From the NCBI GenBank assembly GCA_016787415.1, contig JAEUUT010000060.1, forward strand, positions 16,351 to 80,350: a DNA stretch of 64,000 nucleotides. The letters run 5' to 3'. This DNA comes from Saprospiraceae bacterium. GTDB lineage: Bacteria > Bacteroidota > Bacteroidia > Chitinophagales > Saprospiraceae. The position numbers were made by a program, and so were the translations under genes. How positions within the stretch are numbered: the first letter of the stretch is position 1; each line of letters opens with the position of its first letter. The notes beneath the pieces were generated by a model. It searched no databases. It was not told the DNA's origin and worked only from the letters and a program-made list of their open reading frames with translations. Shown piece by piece: positions 51,594 to 60,453 of the stretch.

Positions 51594-54350
51594 ATGAAAA
51601 GAATGCAAAAATTGGGAGCACATATAGAAGCAGTATCCACCTTACGCAAGTCGGGTTCGTGGCAGAGACAACCTGTATTGAAATCGCTGCCTGGCGTCTT
51701 AACTTTATTTTTATTTTTTGTTACTTTTTTACAAATAAAGGCGCAGCACTCCGACGGGCTGCTGGTCCGGCTGAATAATGACCATACGCCTGCCTCTATT
51801 TTGGATAGATGGGAGCGTGCTATGCATCCTGCGGCGACTGTAGAAAAAAAAGTATCTGAATCCCTCAATGTTTGGCTTATCCGACCCCAAGCCTCTAAAA
51901 CAGGTACAATGGAATTACTGGATTGGCTTCGCCGGCAACCGGAAGTGTTGGTGGCCCAGTTTAATCACCTGCTGACTTCGAGAAACACTACTCCCGACGA
52001 TCCTTTATTCCCCCAGCAATGGCAGTTGTACAATTCGGGCCAGAGCGGCGGTACGCCCGGCGCCGACATGGCAGCGCCCGCTGCCTGGGATATTACTACC
52101 GGCGGACTTACTACTGCCGGCGACACCATTGTAGTGGCCGTAATCGATGGAGGCGTTGCTCCGCACCCAGACCTGCTCCAGAATTTATGGCACAACAACG
52201 AAGAGATTCCCAATGATGGAATTGACAATGACAATAATGGATATACAGATGACTACCGGGGTTGGAATGTGTGGACCGCTACTGATAACATAGAAGGAAA
52301 CTCCACCGCACATGGCACGCCGGTAAGTGCCTTGATCGGGGCAAGGGGCAATAATGGCAATGGGGTGTCGGGTGTCAACTGGAATGTCAAAATCATGTTT
52401 GTAGCCGGTAGCGGGTCGGAAGCCTCTATCCTGGAATCGTACGACTATATTTACAAAGCACGCAAAAGGTATAATCAGACACATGGGCAACAAGGCGCCT
52501 TTGTCGTGGCGGTCAATTGCTCCTGGGGCATCAACTACGGCAATCCTGATGATGCCCCGATATGGTGCGCTGCCCTCGATACCCTGGGGCATGCAGGAGT
52601 GCTCAGCGTGGCAGCCACTGCCAATATTCCTGTAAATGTGGATGAAGTGGGTGACCTTCCTACTTCCTGCCCCAGCGATTACATGATTGCTGTGACGAGC
52701 CTCGACCACAACAACATCAAAGCAGAAAATGCCGCCTGGGGCGCCCAGCACATCGACCTGGGAGCGCCAGGCAAAAATGTGTACACTGCAAACAGCAATG
52801 CTGGTTACGGGCTGTTCTCCGGCACTTCCTTTGCCGCGCCGGAGGTAAGTGGAGCGGTTGGGCTGCTATATTCGGCCTCCTGCCCTAACCTGATTGCACT
52901 GGCAAAAAGCGAACCTGCTGCGGCAGCCTCTCTTGTGAAAGATATTATCCTGCAAAGCGTTGCTCCAAATGCCGATCTAAGCAACCGAACGCTGAGCAAC
53001 GGGGCGCTACAGTTGTATCAAATGTTGCAGCACTATGAAAATCAGTGCTCCGATTGCCCCACTCCTTTTAACCTCTATGCCGACAACATTGGCACACAGG
53101 GAGCATTGCTCCACTGGATTGGAATTTTCGATTTTGAAGCGGTCAAACTGCGGTGGCATGTAATTTCCAGCCCCGAATGGACTGAAATATCGGTTGGAAA
53201 CACCTCTTTTCAACTCGACAACCTGGCAGCCTGTACCGCCTATGAGTTTTCGCTGTCTGCCTATTGCACTTCCACGCACGCCTGGAGCGATTGGTCTGAC
53301 CCATTCGCCTTTACTACCGACGGATGTTGTGCCCCGCCTTCAGCCGTGGAAATTACAGGCACTTCCGTTACAGGATGTTCGGGCGAATGGCCCCCGGTAA
53401 CCGCCGCCGCGTCGTACAAATACCGGATCAGGGAAGTAAACAGTACTATCTGGGATGAATGGGAAACTACCCAGACTACCTATAGTATATATGGATTATT
53501 GCCCTGCACGATGTATGAAGTGCAGGTGCAAACCGTTTGCGATACCGGCAGTACCGTGTACAGTCCATCCACTTTTTTCCAGACAGCAGGTTGCGGGTCG
53601 TGTATGGATGCCAATTATTGCCCGGCCGCTGCCGAACAGTCGACTTATGAATGGATCGACAACATTACCATCAGCAACTGGAGCCATTCGGCAGGCCCTG
53701 CCGGTGCAGGGTTTCAGAATTTTACGGGCAACCTGGATAACTTATTGCAAATTGCGCCGCTCTGCAATCACCCTGTGACCATTACGCCCGGTTACGCGGG
53801 TTTGCCGTACAAGGAGTTTTTTCGCATTTACATTGATTTTAATATGGATGGCGATTTTGAAGATACTGGCGAACTCGCCTTTGATCCGGGTTATGCCCAC
53901 GATGCTGCCATCTCTGGACAACTCGCCTCGCCCCTCTTTTTTACGCAAGGTCTTACCCGAATGCGGGTGATGATGAAATTCAAAAACCTGAACAACGCGC
54001 AGCCCGAACCCTGCGAATCTTTTGATTACGGGCAAGTCGAAGACTATTGCGTGGAATTGGTGAGCAACCCGGCCCCTTCTACCCTGACGCAGCGTGAGCC
54101 GATGGAACTGCGCATTTTCCCTCAACCGGTGCAGGATTTCGTCCGGCTCTCCTTTATTTCAGAATTAATGGGTGAATGGGACTGGATAGTAAGCGATATG
54201 AGCGGGCGCGTGGTTCAATCAGGTCGGCAAAACCCCGGCAGGTTCAATGAAATCCTGATTCCAGCAAGCGCCTGGAAGCCGGGTATGTACGTCGTTACAG
54301 TACGCAAAGACAGTTATGTATTTAAAGGTAAGGTGGTAAAGGCAGAATAG
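51594..54350 (+). CDS. Subtilisin-like (S8) protease with GEVED domain and T9SS type A sorting domain
   Basis: 918-residue secreted protease. Signal hydrophobic core PGVLTLFLFFVTFLQIKAQ after a basic N-region. The S8 catalytic triad is Asp185 in VAVIDGGVAPHPDL, His240 in NSTAHGTPVSALIG and Ser412 in SGTSFAAPEVSGA. Two fibronectin-III-like domains (~490-660) and a GEVED domain (~665-830; FFRIYIDFNMDGDFEDTGEL, YGQVEDYCVEL) follow. The tail LRIFPQPVQDFVRLSF to FKGKVVKAE is a type A T9SS sorting domain. Extracellular protein breakdown is the likely role. The start at 51594 follows the promoter box. Confidence 0.93.
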   Translation: MKRMQKLGAHIEAVSTLRKSGSWQRQPVLKSLPGVLTLFLFFVTFLQIKAQHSDGLLVRLNNDHTPASILDRWERAMHPAATVEKKVSESLNVWLIRPQASKTGTMELLDWLRRQPEVLVAQFNHLLTSRNTTPDDPLFPQQWQLYNSGQSGGTPGADMAAPAAWDITTGGLTTAGDTIVVAVIDGGVAPHPDLLQNLWHNNEEIPNDGIDNDNNGYTDDYRGWNVWTATDNIEGNSTAHGTPVSALIGARGNNGNGVSGVNWNVKIMFVAGSGSEASILESYDYIYKARKRYNQTHGQQGAFVVAVNCSWGINYGNPDDAPIWCAALDTLGHAGVLSVAATANIPVNVDEVGDLPTSCPSDYMIAVTSLDHNNIKAENAAWGAQHIDLGAPGKNVYTANSNAGYGLFSGTSFAAPEVSGAVGLLYSASCPNLIALAKSEPAAAASLVKDIILQSVAPNADLSNRTLSNGALQLYQMLQHYENQCSDCPTPFNLYADNIGTQGALLHWIGIFDFEAVKLRWHVISSPEWTEISVGNTSFQLDNLAACTAYEFSLSAYCTSTHAWSDWSDPFAFTTDGCCAPPSAVEITGTSVTGCSGEWPPVTAAASYKYRIREVNSTIWDEWETTQTTYSIYGLLPCTMYEVQVQTVCDTGSTVYSPSTFFQTAGCGSCMDANYCPAAAEQSTYEWIDNITISNWSHSAGPAGAGFQNFTGNLDNLLQIAPLCNHPVTITPGYAGLPYKEFFRIYIDFNMDGDFEDTGELAFDPGYAHDAAISGQLASPLFFTQGLTRMRVMMKFKNLNNAQPEPCESFDYGQVEDYCVELVSNPAPSTLTQREPMELRIFPQPVQDFVRLSFISELMGEWDWIVSDMSGRVVQSGRQNPGRFNEILIPASAWKPGMYVVTVRKDSYVFKGKVVKAE

Positions 54351-54353
54351 TAA

Positions 54354-56042
54354 TTACAACAGCACCCGTTTCCTTGTTTTGGGAAACAGTTCGGCCAGTT
54401 CTTCCGGAAGAGAAGGCCTGTCTGGAAATTGCGCTATCAATTCCTGTGCAATTTCCTTTACCACATTGGTAGCGCCTTTTTGCAACAGCACGGACAACTG
54501 CTGGCGAGCATAAGCCGCAGCAGGCTGACCGAAATGGTCGAGCAGGTATTGATGTAGCAGCGTAACGTACCTGTTTTTCAAAAAATCGCTGTATTCCGGC
54601 AGCAATTGCGCTTCAAAACGTTGAACCTGGCGAATATCCGGTTCTTCATCCAGCCAGGCCACCAGGGCTTCCCAATCGTTGTCGAGGGCAAGCATAGACG
54701 CCAATTTGGCGCGTTCGCCTTTTGCCTGTAACATATCCGCTAGTTCGCGGCGCAGAGCAGGCCAATCGGCAGCGGCTACTTTTTTCAGTTTTTCATACTG
54801 TTCAAAACTGCCTGATTGCAAAAATCTGCGCTGTAAGATTTCACGCTGTCGGGCCGTATCGCCCGATTGCTCGGCCAGAAACAGGAGAATATCTTCCATT
54901 TCCTTGCGCCAGCCCGTAGGCAGGTCAGGAGTTTGCAAAAAGGCTTCACCTGCCAGTGTCACTGCATCTTTGTATTTCAGGTAATACAAAACAAGCAAGG
55001 CAGTCCTGACCCTTTCGGGGTGCCCGCTGTAATCTTCCAACACCCTGGCTACAGCCTCGGCCGATCCCCTGTCGGCCAGTGCCACCAGGAATAGATGCAG
55101 CACAAAAGGTGGTGCAGGAGCAGGTGTTTCATCGAAGAGGCGGTTGATTTGCTCAAATTTGGCTGCATCTTTCGCCGCATCCGCCAGGTATTGCAAGGCC
55201 TCGCGGCTGCACTCGGATGGGATATGCCCCGCGCTGCCGAGTTCAAACAGAAAGTCCCACACATGATCGCGTAAAGCCTGCGCCACCTCCTCTTTTTTCC
55301 AGTTCAGCAGTTGGTGTAGCGCTACCTGCCAGGCTTGCAGGAGCAACGTATATCGGTTATCTGATTGTTGTGGCAAAAAGGCGCCGATTTTGCGTAAAAT
55401 TGCCGTATTGATAAGAAAAACTGTTTGGAAATTGGACAATGCAAGCGCCGCATCAGCCTGCATACCCAAATCATCCAGCGTTTTTCGCAAGCGTCGGAAC
55501 TCCGGTTCCCGTACATTTTTTCCTTTGGGAATGACCGAATCGAGCACCAACAGGTACGGATTCTCAGACGCAGTCACCAGGCCCGCAAACCATGTTTTCA
55601 GGGCCAAGGCAAAATCCCTGTCGCGGCGGGCATATTCGAGCACAAACTCGGTAATAGCATCGGGTGTAGCATTTTGCAATGCATCCTGCACGGTGAGGCG
55701 GCTGCGTTCTTTTTGCTCTTGTTGTTCTGCCTTCGCGCGCTTTTCTTCCTGGCGTTGTTCCAGAAACTGCCGGAGCCGAAGCAGCGAAGCAGCCACGTGG
55801 GCACACATCAGGCGGCGGCCTTCGCCAAAACATTCACAGGTGAAGGCTTTGATTTTGTGGGGGGAAATAATCATTTCCGTTTCAAAATGCCCTTCATCGG
55901 TTGCGACAAGGGCTACCCAGAAATGTTTTTCCACTTCCCGCAGGTTTTTGACCGCACCAGCCTGCAACAGCGCCTCCGCTGCATTCCACGTCTGCGAACT
56001 GATGTGATGCTCAAAATCCTTTAGCCAGCGTTTTTGTTGCAT
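54354..56042 (-). CDS. SWIM zinc-finger protein
   Basis: 562-residue cytoplasmic protein. The SWIM motif is CECFGEGRRLMCAHVAAS (CxC-x8-CxH), near residue 65, a predicted DNA- or protein-binding zinc finger. The remaining ~480 residues are mainly helical and rich in Leu, Ala and charged residues, without a domain I recognise; part looks like alpha-solenoid repeats. SWIM proteins often lie beside a SNF2 helicase; none is adjacent here. The ATG at 56042 is chosen over a TTG at 56081, and a TATATTTG box lies 44 nt upstream. Convergent with the S8 protease with a 3-nt gap. Confidence 0.82.
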   Translation of the reverse strand: MQQKRWLKDFEHHISSQTWNAAEALLQAGAVKNLREVEKHFWVALVATDEGHFETEMIISPHKIKAFTCECFGEGRRLMCAHVAASLLRLRQFLEQRQEEKRAKAEQQEQKERSRLTVQDALQNATPDAITEFVLEYARRDRDFALALKTWFAGLVTASENPYLLVLDSVIPKGKNVREPEFRRLRKTLDDLGMQADAALALSNFQTVFLINTAILRKIGAFLPQQSDNRYTLLLQAWQVALHQLLNWKKEEVAQALRDHVWDFLFELGSAGHIPSECSREALQYLADAAKDAAKFEQINRLFDETPAPAPPFVLHLFLVALADRGSAEAVARVLEDYSGHPERVRTALLVLYYLKYKDAVTLAGEAFLQTPDLPTGWRKEMEDILLFLAEQSGDTARQREILQRRFLQSGSFEQYEKLKKVAAADWPALRRELADMLQAKGERAKLASMLALDNDWEALVAWLDEEPDIRQVQRFEAQLLPEYSDFLKNRYVTLLHQYLLDHFGQPAAAYARQQLSVLLQKGATNVVKEIAQELIAQFPDRPSLPEELAELFPKTRKRVLL

Positions 56043-56085
56043 GGTAATATCTGTGGTTTCGAAGGGTTTTTCAAAAATCAAACCT

Positions 56086-56093
56086 CAAATATA
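56086..56093 (-). promoter_or_regulatory. -7 box for the SWIM gene
   Basis: The minus strand reads TATATTTG, an exact TAnnTTTG match, 43 nt before the ATG at 56042. Back to back with the 56130-56137 promoter. Confidence 0.5.
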
Positions 56094-56129
56094 CGGATAT
56101 TTGATTTGTGTTCAACAATTAAGCAGCCT

Positions 56130-56137
56130 TACCTTTG
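56130..56137 (+). promoter_or_regulatory. -7 box abutting the SixA-like gene (leaderless)
   Basis: TACCTTTG, an exact match, ends 5 nt before the ATG at 56143, so the transcript should begin at or next to the start codon. Confidence 0.6.
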
Positions 56138-56142
56138 CCCTC

Positions 56143-56640
56143 ATGCGTACTTTATTTCTGATCCGCCATGCCAAGTCGAGTTGGGACAATCCCGGACTGC
56201 GCGATTTTAACCGGCCGCTCAACGAACGCGGCTTTCGGGAAGCCCCCAGAATGGCCCTGATACTCCGTGAAACAGGCATCAAACCTGATTTAATTGTGAG
56301 TAGCCCTGCCAAACGGGCGCTCACTACTGCCCTGTTTTTTGCCGAAGCATTTGGTATCCCAGAGGAGGCCGTGCTGCGCGAACCGGATATCTACGAGGCA
56401 CACCCCTCTGAAATTTTTCGCATTATAAGCGGTTTGCCCGACAGCGCAGAGGTCGTACTCCTGTTTGGGCACAACCCGACTTTTACAGAGGTAGCCAATT
56501 CATTTTCCGAAACATTTATTGACAACGTTCCAACCTGCGGTATCGTTCAGATTGTATCGGAAGCGGATCAATGGAACCAGGTGTACGAAGGAAACAGCAA
56601 GGTGACCGCTCATTATTTCCCAAAAGAAATGCGCTTTTAG
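56143..56640 (+). CDS. SixA-like histidine phosphatase
   Basis: 165-residue member of the histidine phosphatase superfamily. The RHG-type motif is LIRHAKSSWD with the phospho-acceptor His9; other conserved parts are DFNRPLNERG, ISSPAKRA-like VSSPAKRALTTALFF, and the second histidine in LLFGHNPTF. SixA acts on phosphohistidine of signalling proteins; the target here is unknown. The ATG at 56143 is used over 56041 because the -7 box lies 5 nt in front. A lipoprotein gene follows. Confidence 0.88.
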   Translation: MRTLFLIRHAKSSWDNPGLRDFNRPLNERGFREAPRMALILRETGIKPDLIVSSPAKRALTTALFFAEAFGIPEEAVLREPDIYEAHPSEIFRIISGLPDSAEVVLLFGHNPTFTEVANSFSETFIDNVPTCGIVQIVSEADQWNQVYEGNSKVTAHYFPKEMRF

Positions 56641-56677
56641 CGAGTTTCTTAAACTGTCAGGCGTTCAAAAAAAGTAT

Positions 56678-57004
56678 ATGCGATTTTTCCTGTTTCTGAC
56701 CATCGTTTTCAGCAGCCTCTGGGCTTGCCAGTTTCAGCATGCTGCGGAGAAGCCCTCCGTTTCAGACGAAAAAATGGCCCGAATCATGGCCGACCTGGCT
56801 ATTGCTGACGCTGCTACCAATGGTATTGCCGGCTACGACAAAGACAGCCTGGTACAGGTGTATTACCGGCAAGTATTTGAATTGCACGGCATTACAATGG
56901 AGGAACATGAAAAAAACCTGCACATCTATGCCAACAACAGCGATCAGATGAAGGCGCTGCTGGAAAAGGCTGCTGCATTGGTTGACACGAGCAAATGGCA
57001 ATAA
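56678..57004 (+). CDS. DUF4296 lipoprotein
   Basis: 108 residues. The lipobox SSLWAC gives lipidated Cys17. The domain EKMARIMADLAIADAATNGI with YYRQVFELHGITMEEHEKNL is the DUF4296 signature; function unknown. It starts 37 nt after the SixA-like gene and is probably cotranscribed. Convergent with the T9SS cargo gene, 13-nt gap. Confidence 0.85.
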   Translation: MRFFLFLTIVFSSLWACQFQHAAEKPSVSDEKMARIMADLAIADAATNGIAGYDKDSLVQVYYRQVFELHGITMEEHEKNLHIYANNSDQMKALLEKAAALVDTSKWQ

Positions 57005-57017
57005 TTAAGGTTTTTAC

Positions 57018-60000
57018 TTATTTTACCACTATCAGCGGCTGCACTACCTGCTCTCGTTCGGTGAGTATCCGAACCTGATATGCCCCTGCGGGCAAATCCT
57101 TGATTTCCAACGGTATATTTTGCTCCAGTACCGACCCGGCAGCCTTTGATTTCAATATTCTTCCGTTGACGTCCACAATGCTCCAGAACAAGGAGCGCGT
57201 GGCTGGAAACGCGACGGCCAGTGTGGCTTTTTCACGGGCAGGATTTGGGAATACCTCGGCAAATGCCTGCTCTTCGGGTTGATCTGTTCCCACCGTTTCC
57301 GTAAGCGTAATATCGAAAACGCCCGAACATCCACTGCCGTCCGTTACCTGTAGTTGGTATTCTCCGGCGGGCGCATTGGTCAGGTCTTCCGATAGGGCAA
57401 ATGCTGCGCCATTGAGCAGCCAGTTGTACGTATAGTTGCCATTTCCACCAAATACATCCACGAAAACGGCGCCATTGCTTTGCCCTTGCGAAGGCTGCAA
57501 AATACTCGTGGGCGCTATGCTCAGGGGCAGCGGCTCTGTCAGGGTTTGTGTAAGCACCGTTTCACAATCCACAGCATCGGTCACGGTAATCGTATACGCA
57601 CCTGCTGTCAGGCCCGAAATGCTTGCCGTCGTCGCGTTGTTGGACCACTCGTAGGAATAGGGCTCCACGCCGCCCACGACATTGGCCGTGAGGCTGCCAT
57701 CGTTTCCGGCAAAACAAGAAGGGTTTTGTACTGATACGGAAGCGATTACATTGCAATCATTGGCCAGACATTCATCTACAATTCCCACCAGCGACTGCTC
57801 GCAGCCGATGGCATCTTTCACAATGACTAAATAGATGTCGCCGCTGTTCAGCACCTGCCCGTCAGGTGTGCCCTGATACAAGTATGGCGCCACACCGTCT
57901 TGTACAGCGATGTTCAGGCGAGAGAGCCCTGCTCCGATACAATTTTCATTGACCGTGAGGGTCATCGGCTGGAACTCCGGCGGATTCAACCCGTTCTGGA
58001 TTTTCAGGCAAATATCGCCGCTGTTCAGCCCCGCTGCTCCATTCCAGGATGCAATCTGGACATAATAGGTTTGTCCGGAAGATAGGCTACCCACCGTCAC
58101 GTAGCCATTGCAACGCAATGGATTTTTGGCGCAAAACACCTCATGCAGGTTGTCGCAGTTGCCTTGCCACAGCGTCAGCACATGCTCAAAAGTAGCGCCT
58201 GTGTTAATTCGCACGGTGCCGGAACTCGGCGCTGTGAATTTGAACCACACATCACGATCGGCCTGCACCACACAGGAGGGTTGTCTGCCGGAGAAGGTGG
58301 CATTCAAATTGCCCGAAGCCGTACACTGGCTTCCGATGCTTACCGATACTGCTGATACGCAGTCGTCGTTGGCAGGCGCCTGCACTTGTTTGCGCAGTAT
58401 TTGCGGACAAAGATGGCCTTCAATGGTGGCAAAATTACCTGCAATTTGCACCAGGTAATTTTCCCCTGCCGTCAACACCGGCAGATCGAGCGAACCGCCC
58501 TTGTGCGTACCTGCCACTTCCTCCAATGCGCCGCAACTGCCTTTGTAAACGGTGATTACGTCTGAAAAATCGGCATTGCTTTTGATTTCCAGGCGTTCGT
58601 TGGCTGCCAGCGACGGTGCAATAAAGGCATACCAGACGTCTGCTCGCGCCAGGGTATCGAGTGATGCGAGCGGCTGCGCTGTTTGCGCATTCAGGTTGTT
58701 GATGGTTACACAATTGGTGTTTTCAGTCAGTACTATTGCACCGGAGCACTGGTCATTTACCGGAACAACAGGCAGCGAAGGCGTCTGTTCAACCCGAATG
58801 CAGAGGTGACCACGTGGCACGCCGAAACCGCCTTCCTGGCCGCTCACCCTGAACAGATAAGTCGTTCCGGCCTGTGCGGTGAAATAAGTTGTTTCACCTG
58901 TAAAACCATGCTCATCGCGGTTATTACAAAGCAGCAATTGCGGATTGACACAGTTGCCGGTAAAAACACTTGTCACGTCATTGAAATCAGTCTGGGTAGT
59001 TATCCGCGCCAGGCCGCTGAACGTAGCCTGCCATTTGAACCACACGCCGGCGATACTTTTGGGCGTGCAGGGGGCAGGAGGTCCGTCGAACAGCGCCGTC
59101 AGGTTATCGTCGAGCACACAGGTAGCGCCCGTGGTCATTTCCGTGGCATTGGAACAGAGGTCGTTGGCTTCACCGCTGCCGGTAACTTTTACATTGTCAA
59201 TACCGACCCACCAGCCCCAGGCATTTCCATCGGTGTATTCGAATATGACCCGCATTTGCTGATTTCGATAGGGAGAAAGATCAAGCCCGGCGTGCAGGTA
59301 CTGTGGAAAATAAGGCCCGCCCACGTCGCCGTCCGATTCACGCACCACAAATTCATCGCCATTTGCATGCTGCACGATCACGGCAATGCGCTCCTTGACA
59401 TACCGCAGAATGACGTCAAAATTGAGTTCGTAACTGGCGTATTCAGAGCCATCAAACCAGGGCGTAGCGAGCCGCACGGTGGAATATGGCGCAGTTTCCC
59501 CTACCAGATCGTCGTCGAAGAGGGCAAAGCAGGTGCCGTCCATCGAATTGCCGCTGCTATATCCTTTGGAAGCAGTGTCGACGAGGCCAAACTGCCAGTC
59601 GGCTTCACCTGCCACAATTTCCGTTTCCCAGCCGGCCGGTTTCTGGCAGTCGTTGAACGTTTCGGCCACCACATTGGTACCATTGCCGTATCCACGCACC
59701 AGAATATTGTCGACAGCAGCCCACCAGGCAAAGCCCGCGGCATCGTCGTAACGAAGGATAATACGTGTTTGTGGAGAATGGGTAATCAGTGACAGATCGT
59801 ATTTCAACGTAAAATGGTCGGAAAGCAGTGCTCCGTTTCTTCTGTGTTCATCATACCTGGCAATACGGTGTTCCGTCACGCCATCTGTTACAAGCACATC
59901 AAAGTATTCCTGCGCGGGGCCCCAGTCGCGGTAATGCACATCCATGGTCAGTTCTATGGTGCTGTACTGGGATGCATCAAATGCCGGCGAAATAAAACTG

Positions 60001-60260
60001 ATAACATAAGGCGCGGTGTTATCGCCCGTAGCATCGTCGTCGATAATCAGGCAGCAAGTGCTGTCGATGCTTTGGCCCAGGGCATCGTTGTTGGTAGAAT
60101 AGCCCACGAGCCACACCGGATTCTGATTGCCCACGCTGCTCACCTGCCAGCCCGCCGGCAGAGAACAGTCATTAAAATCCTCTGAAAACAAGACTGCTTG
60201 TGCAGGGAGGTTGTGAACAGCAAGAACCAGGAGGAAAAAAGCAATGATCCGCAGGCGCAT
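57018..60260 (-). CDS. Large secreted protein with T9SS type A sorting domain
   Basis: 1080-residue exoprotein; signal peptide MRLRIIAFFLLVLAVHNLPA. Two N-terminal jelly-roll-like domains (~20-190 and ~195-365) share EDFNDCSLPAGWQ / ETFNDCQKPAGWE and end in WWAAVDNILVRGYG / WWVGIDNVKVTGSG, and are likely carbohydrate-binding or MAM-like. Three ~130-residue domains with CVTINNLNAQ / CVLDDNLTALFDG and YLVQIAGN-type ends follow. An SprB-like repeat (NPSCFAGNDGSLTANVVGGV, LTAGAYTITVTDAVDCE) is next. The tail EVFPNPAREKATLAVAF to QVVQPLIVVK is a type A sorting domain. The ATG at 60260 is used over 60305, which adds 15 residues before the signal. No catalytic domain is recognised. Confidence 0.87.
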   Translation of the reverse strand: MRLRIIAFFLLVLAVHNLPAQAVLFSEDFNDCSLPAGWQVSSVGNQNPVWLVGYSTNNDALGQSIDSTCCLIIDDDATGDNTAPYVISFISPAFDASQYSTIELTMDVHYRDWGPAQEYFDVLVTDGVTEHRIARYDEHRRNGALLSDHFTLKYDLSLITHSPQTRIILRYDDAAGFAWWAAVDNILVRGYGNGTNVVAETFNDCQKPAGWETEIVAGEADWQFGLVDTASKGYSSGNSMDGTCFALFDDDLVGETAPYSTVRLATPWFDGSEYASYELNFDVILRYVKERIAVIVQHANGDEFVVRESDGDVGGPYFPQYLHAGLDLSPYRNQQMRVIFEYTDGNAWGWWVGIDNVKVTGSGEANDLCSNATEMTTGATCVLDDNLTALFDGPPAPCTPKSIAGVWFKWQATFSGLARITTQTDFNDVTSVFTGNCVNPQLLLCNNRDEHGFTGETTYFTAQAGTTYLFRVSGQEGGFGVPRGHLCIRVEQTPSLPVVPVNDQCSGAIVLTENTNCVTINNLNAQTAQPLASLDTLARADVWYAFIAPSLAANERLEIKSNADFSDVITVYKGSCGALEEVAGTHKGGSLDLPVLTAGENYLVQIAGNFATIEGHLCPQILRKQVQAPANDDCVSAVSVSIGSQCTASGNLNATFSGRQPSCVVQADRDVWFKFTAPSSGTVRINTGATFEHVLTLWQGNCDNLHEVFCAKNPLRCNGYVTVGSLSSGQTYYVQIASWNGAAGLNSGDICLKIQNGLNPPEFQPMTLTVNENCIGAGLSRLNIAVQDGVAPYLYQGTPDGQVLNSGDIYLVIVKDAIGCEQSLVGIVDECLANDCNVIASVSVQNPSCFAGNDGSLTANVVGGVEPYSYEWSNNATTASISGLTAGAYTITVTDAVDCETVLTQTLTEPLPLSIAPTSILQPSQGQSNGAVFVDVFGGNGNYTYNWLLNGAAFALSEDLTNAPAGEYQLQVTDGSGCSGVFDITLTETVGTDQPEEQAFAEVFPNPAREKATLAVAFPATRSLFWSIVDVNGRILKSKAAGSVLEQNIPLEIKDLPAGAYQVRILTEREQVVQPLIVVK

Positions 60261-60453
60261 GGCGATGGTTTTAAACGTGATATTTTGAACGTGAAAGGTA
60301 GGCAAATCTGCGTATTTGCCAACACCTGTTTCGGGTTTTATGCGGCAGAAAAAAAACTCTGCAATTTAATCGTTCGCATTTCCCGAAAATCGCAAAAACT
60401 TCTTTAATCTTGCTTCGCCTTGATGGTAATATTTTGACTTTATTTTTTGCAAC

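Noticed and set aside
58683..59792. 369-codon plus-strand ORF opposite the T9SS type A cargo
   Set aside because: Long but without recognisable domains; the opposite frame gives a coherent signal peptide, domains and sorting tail.
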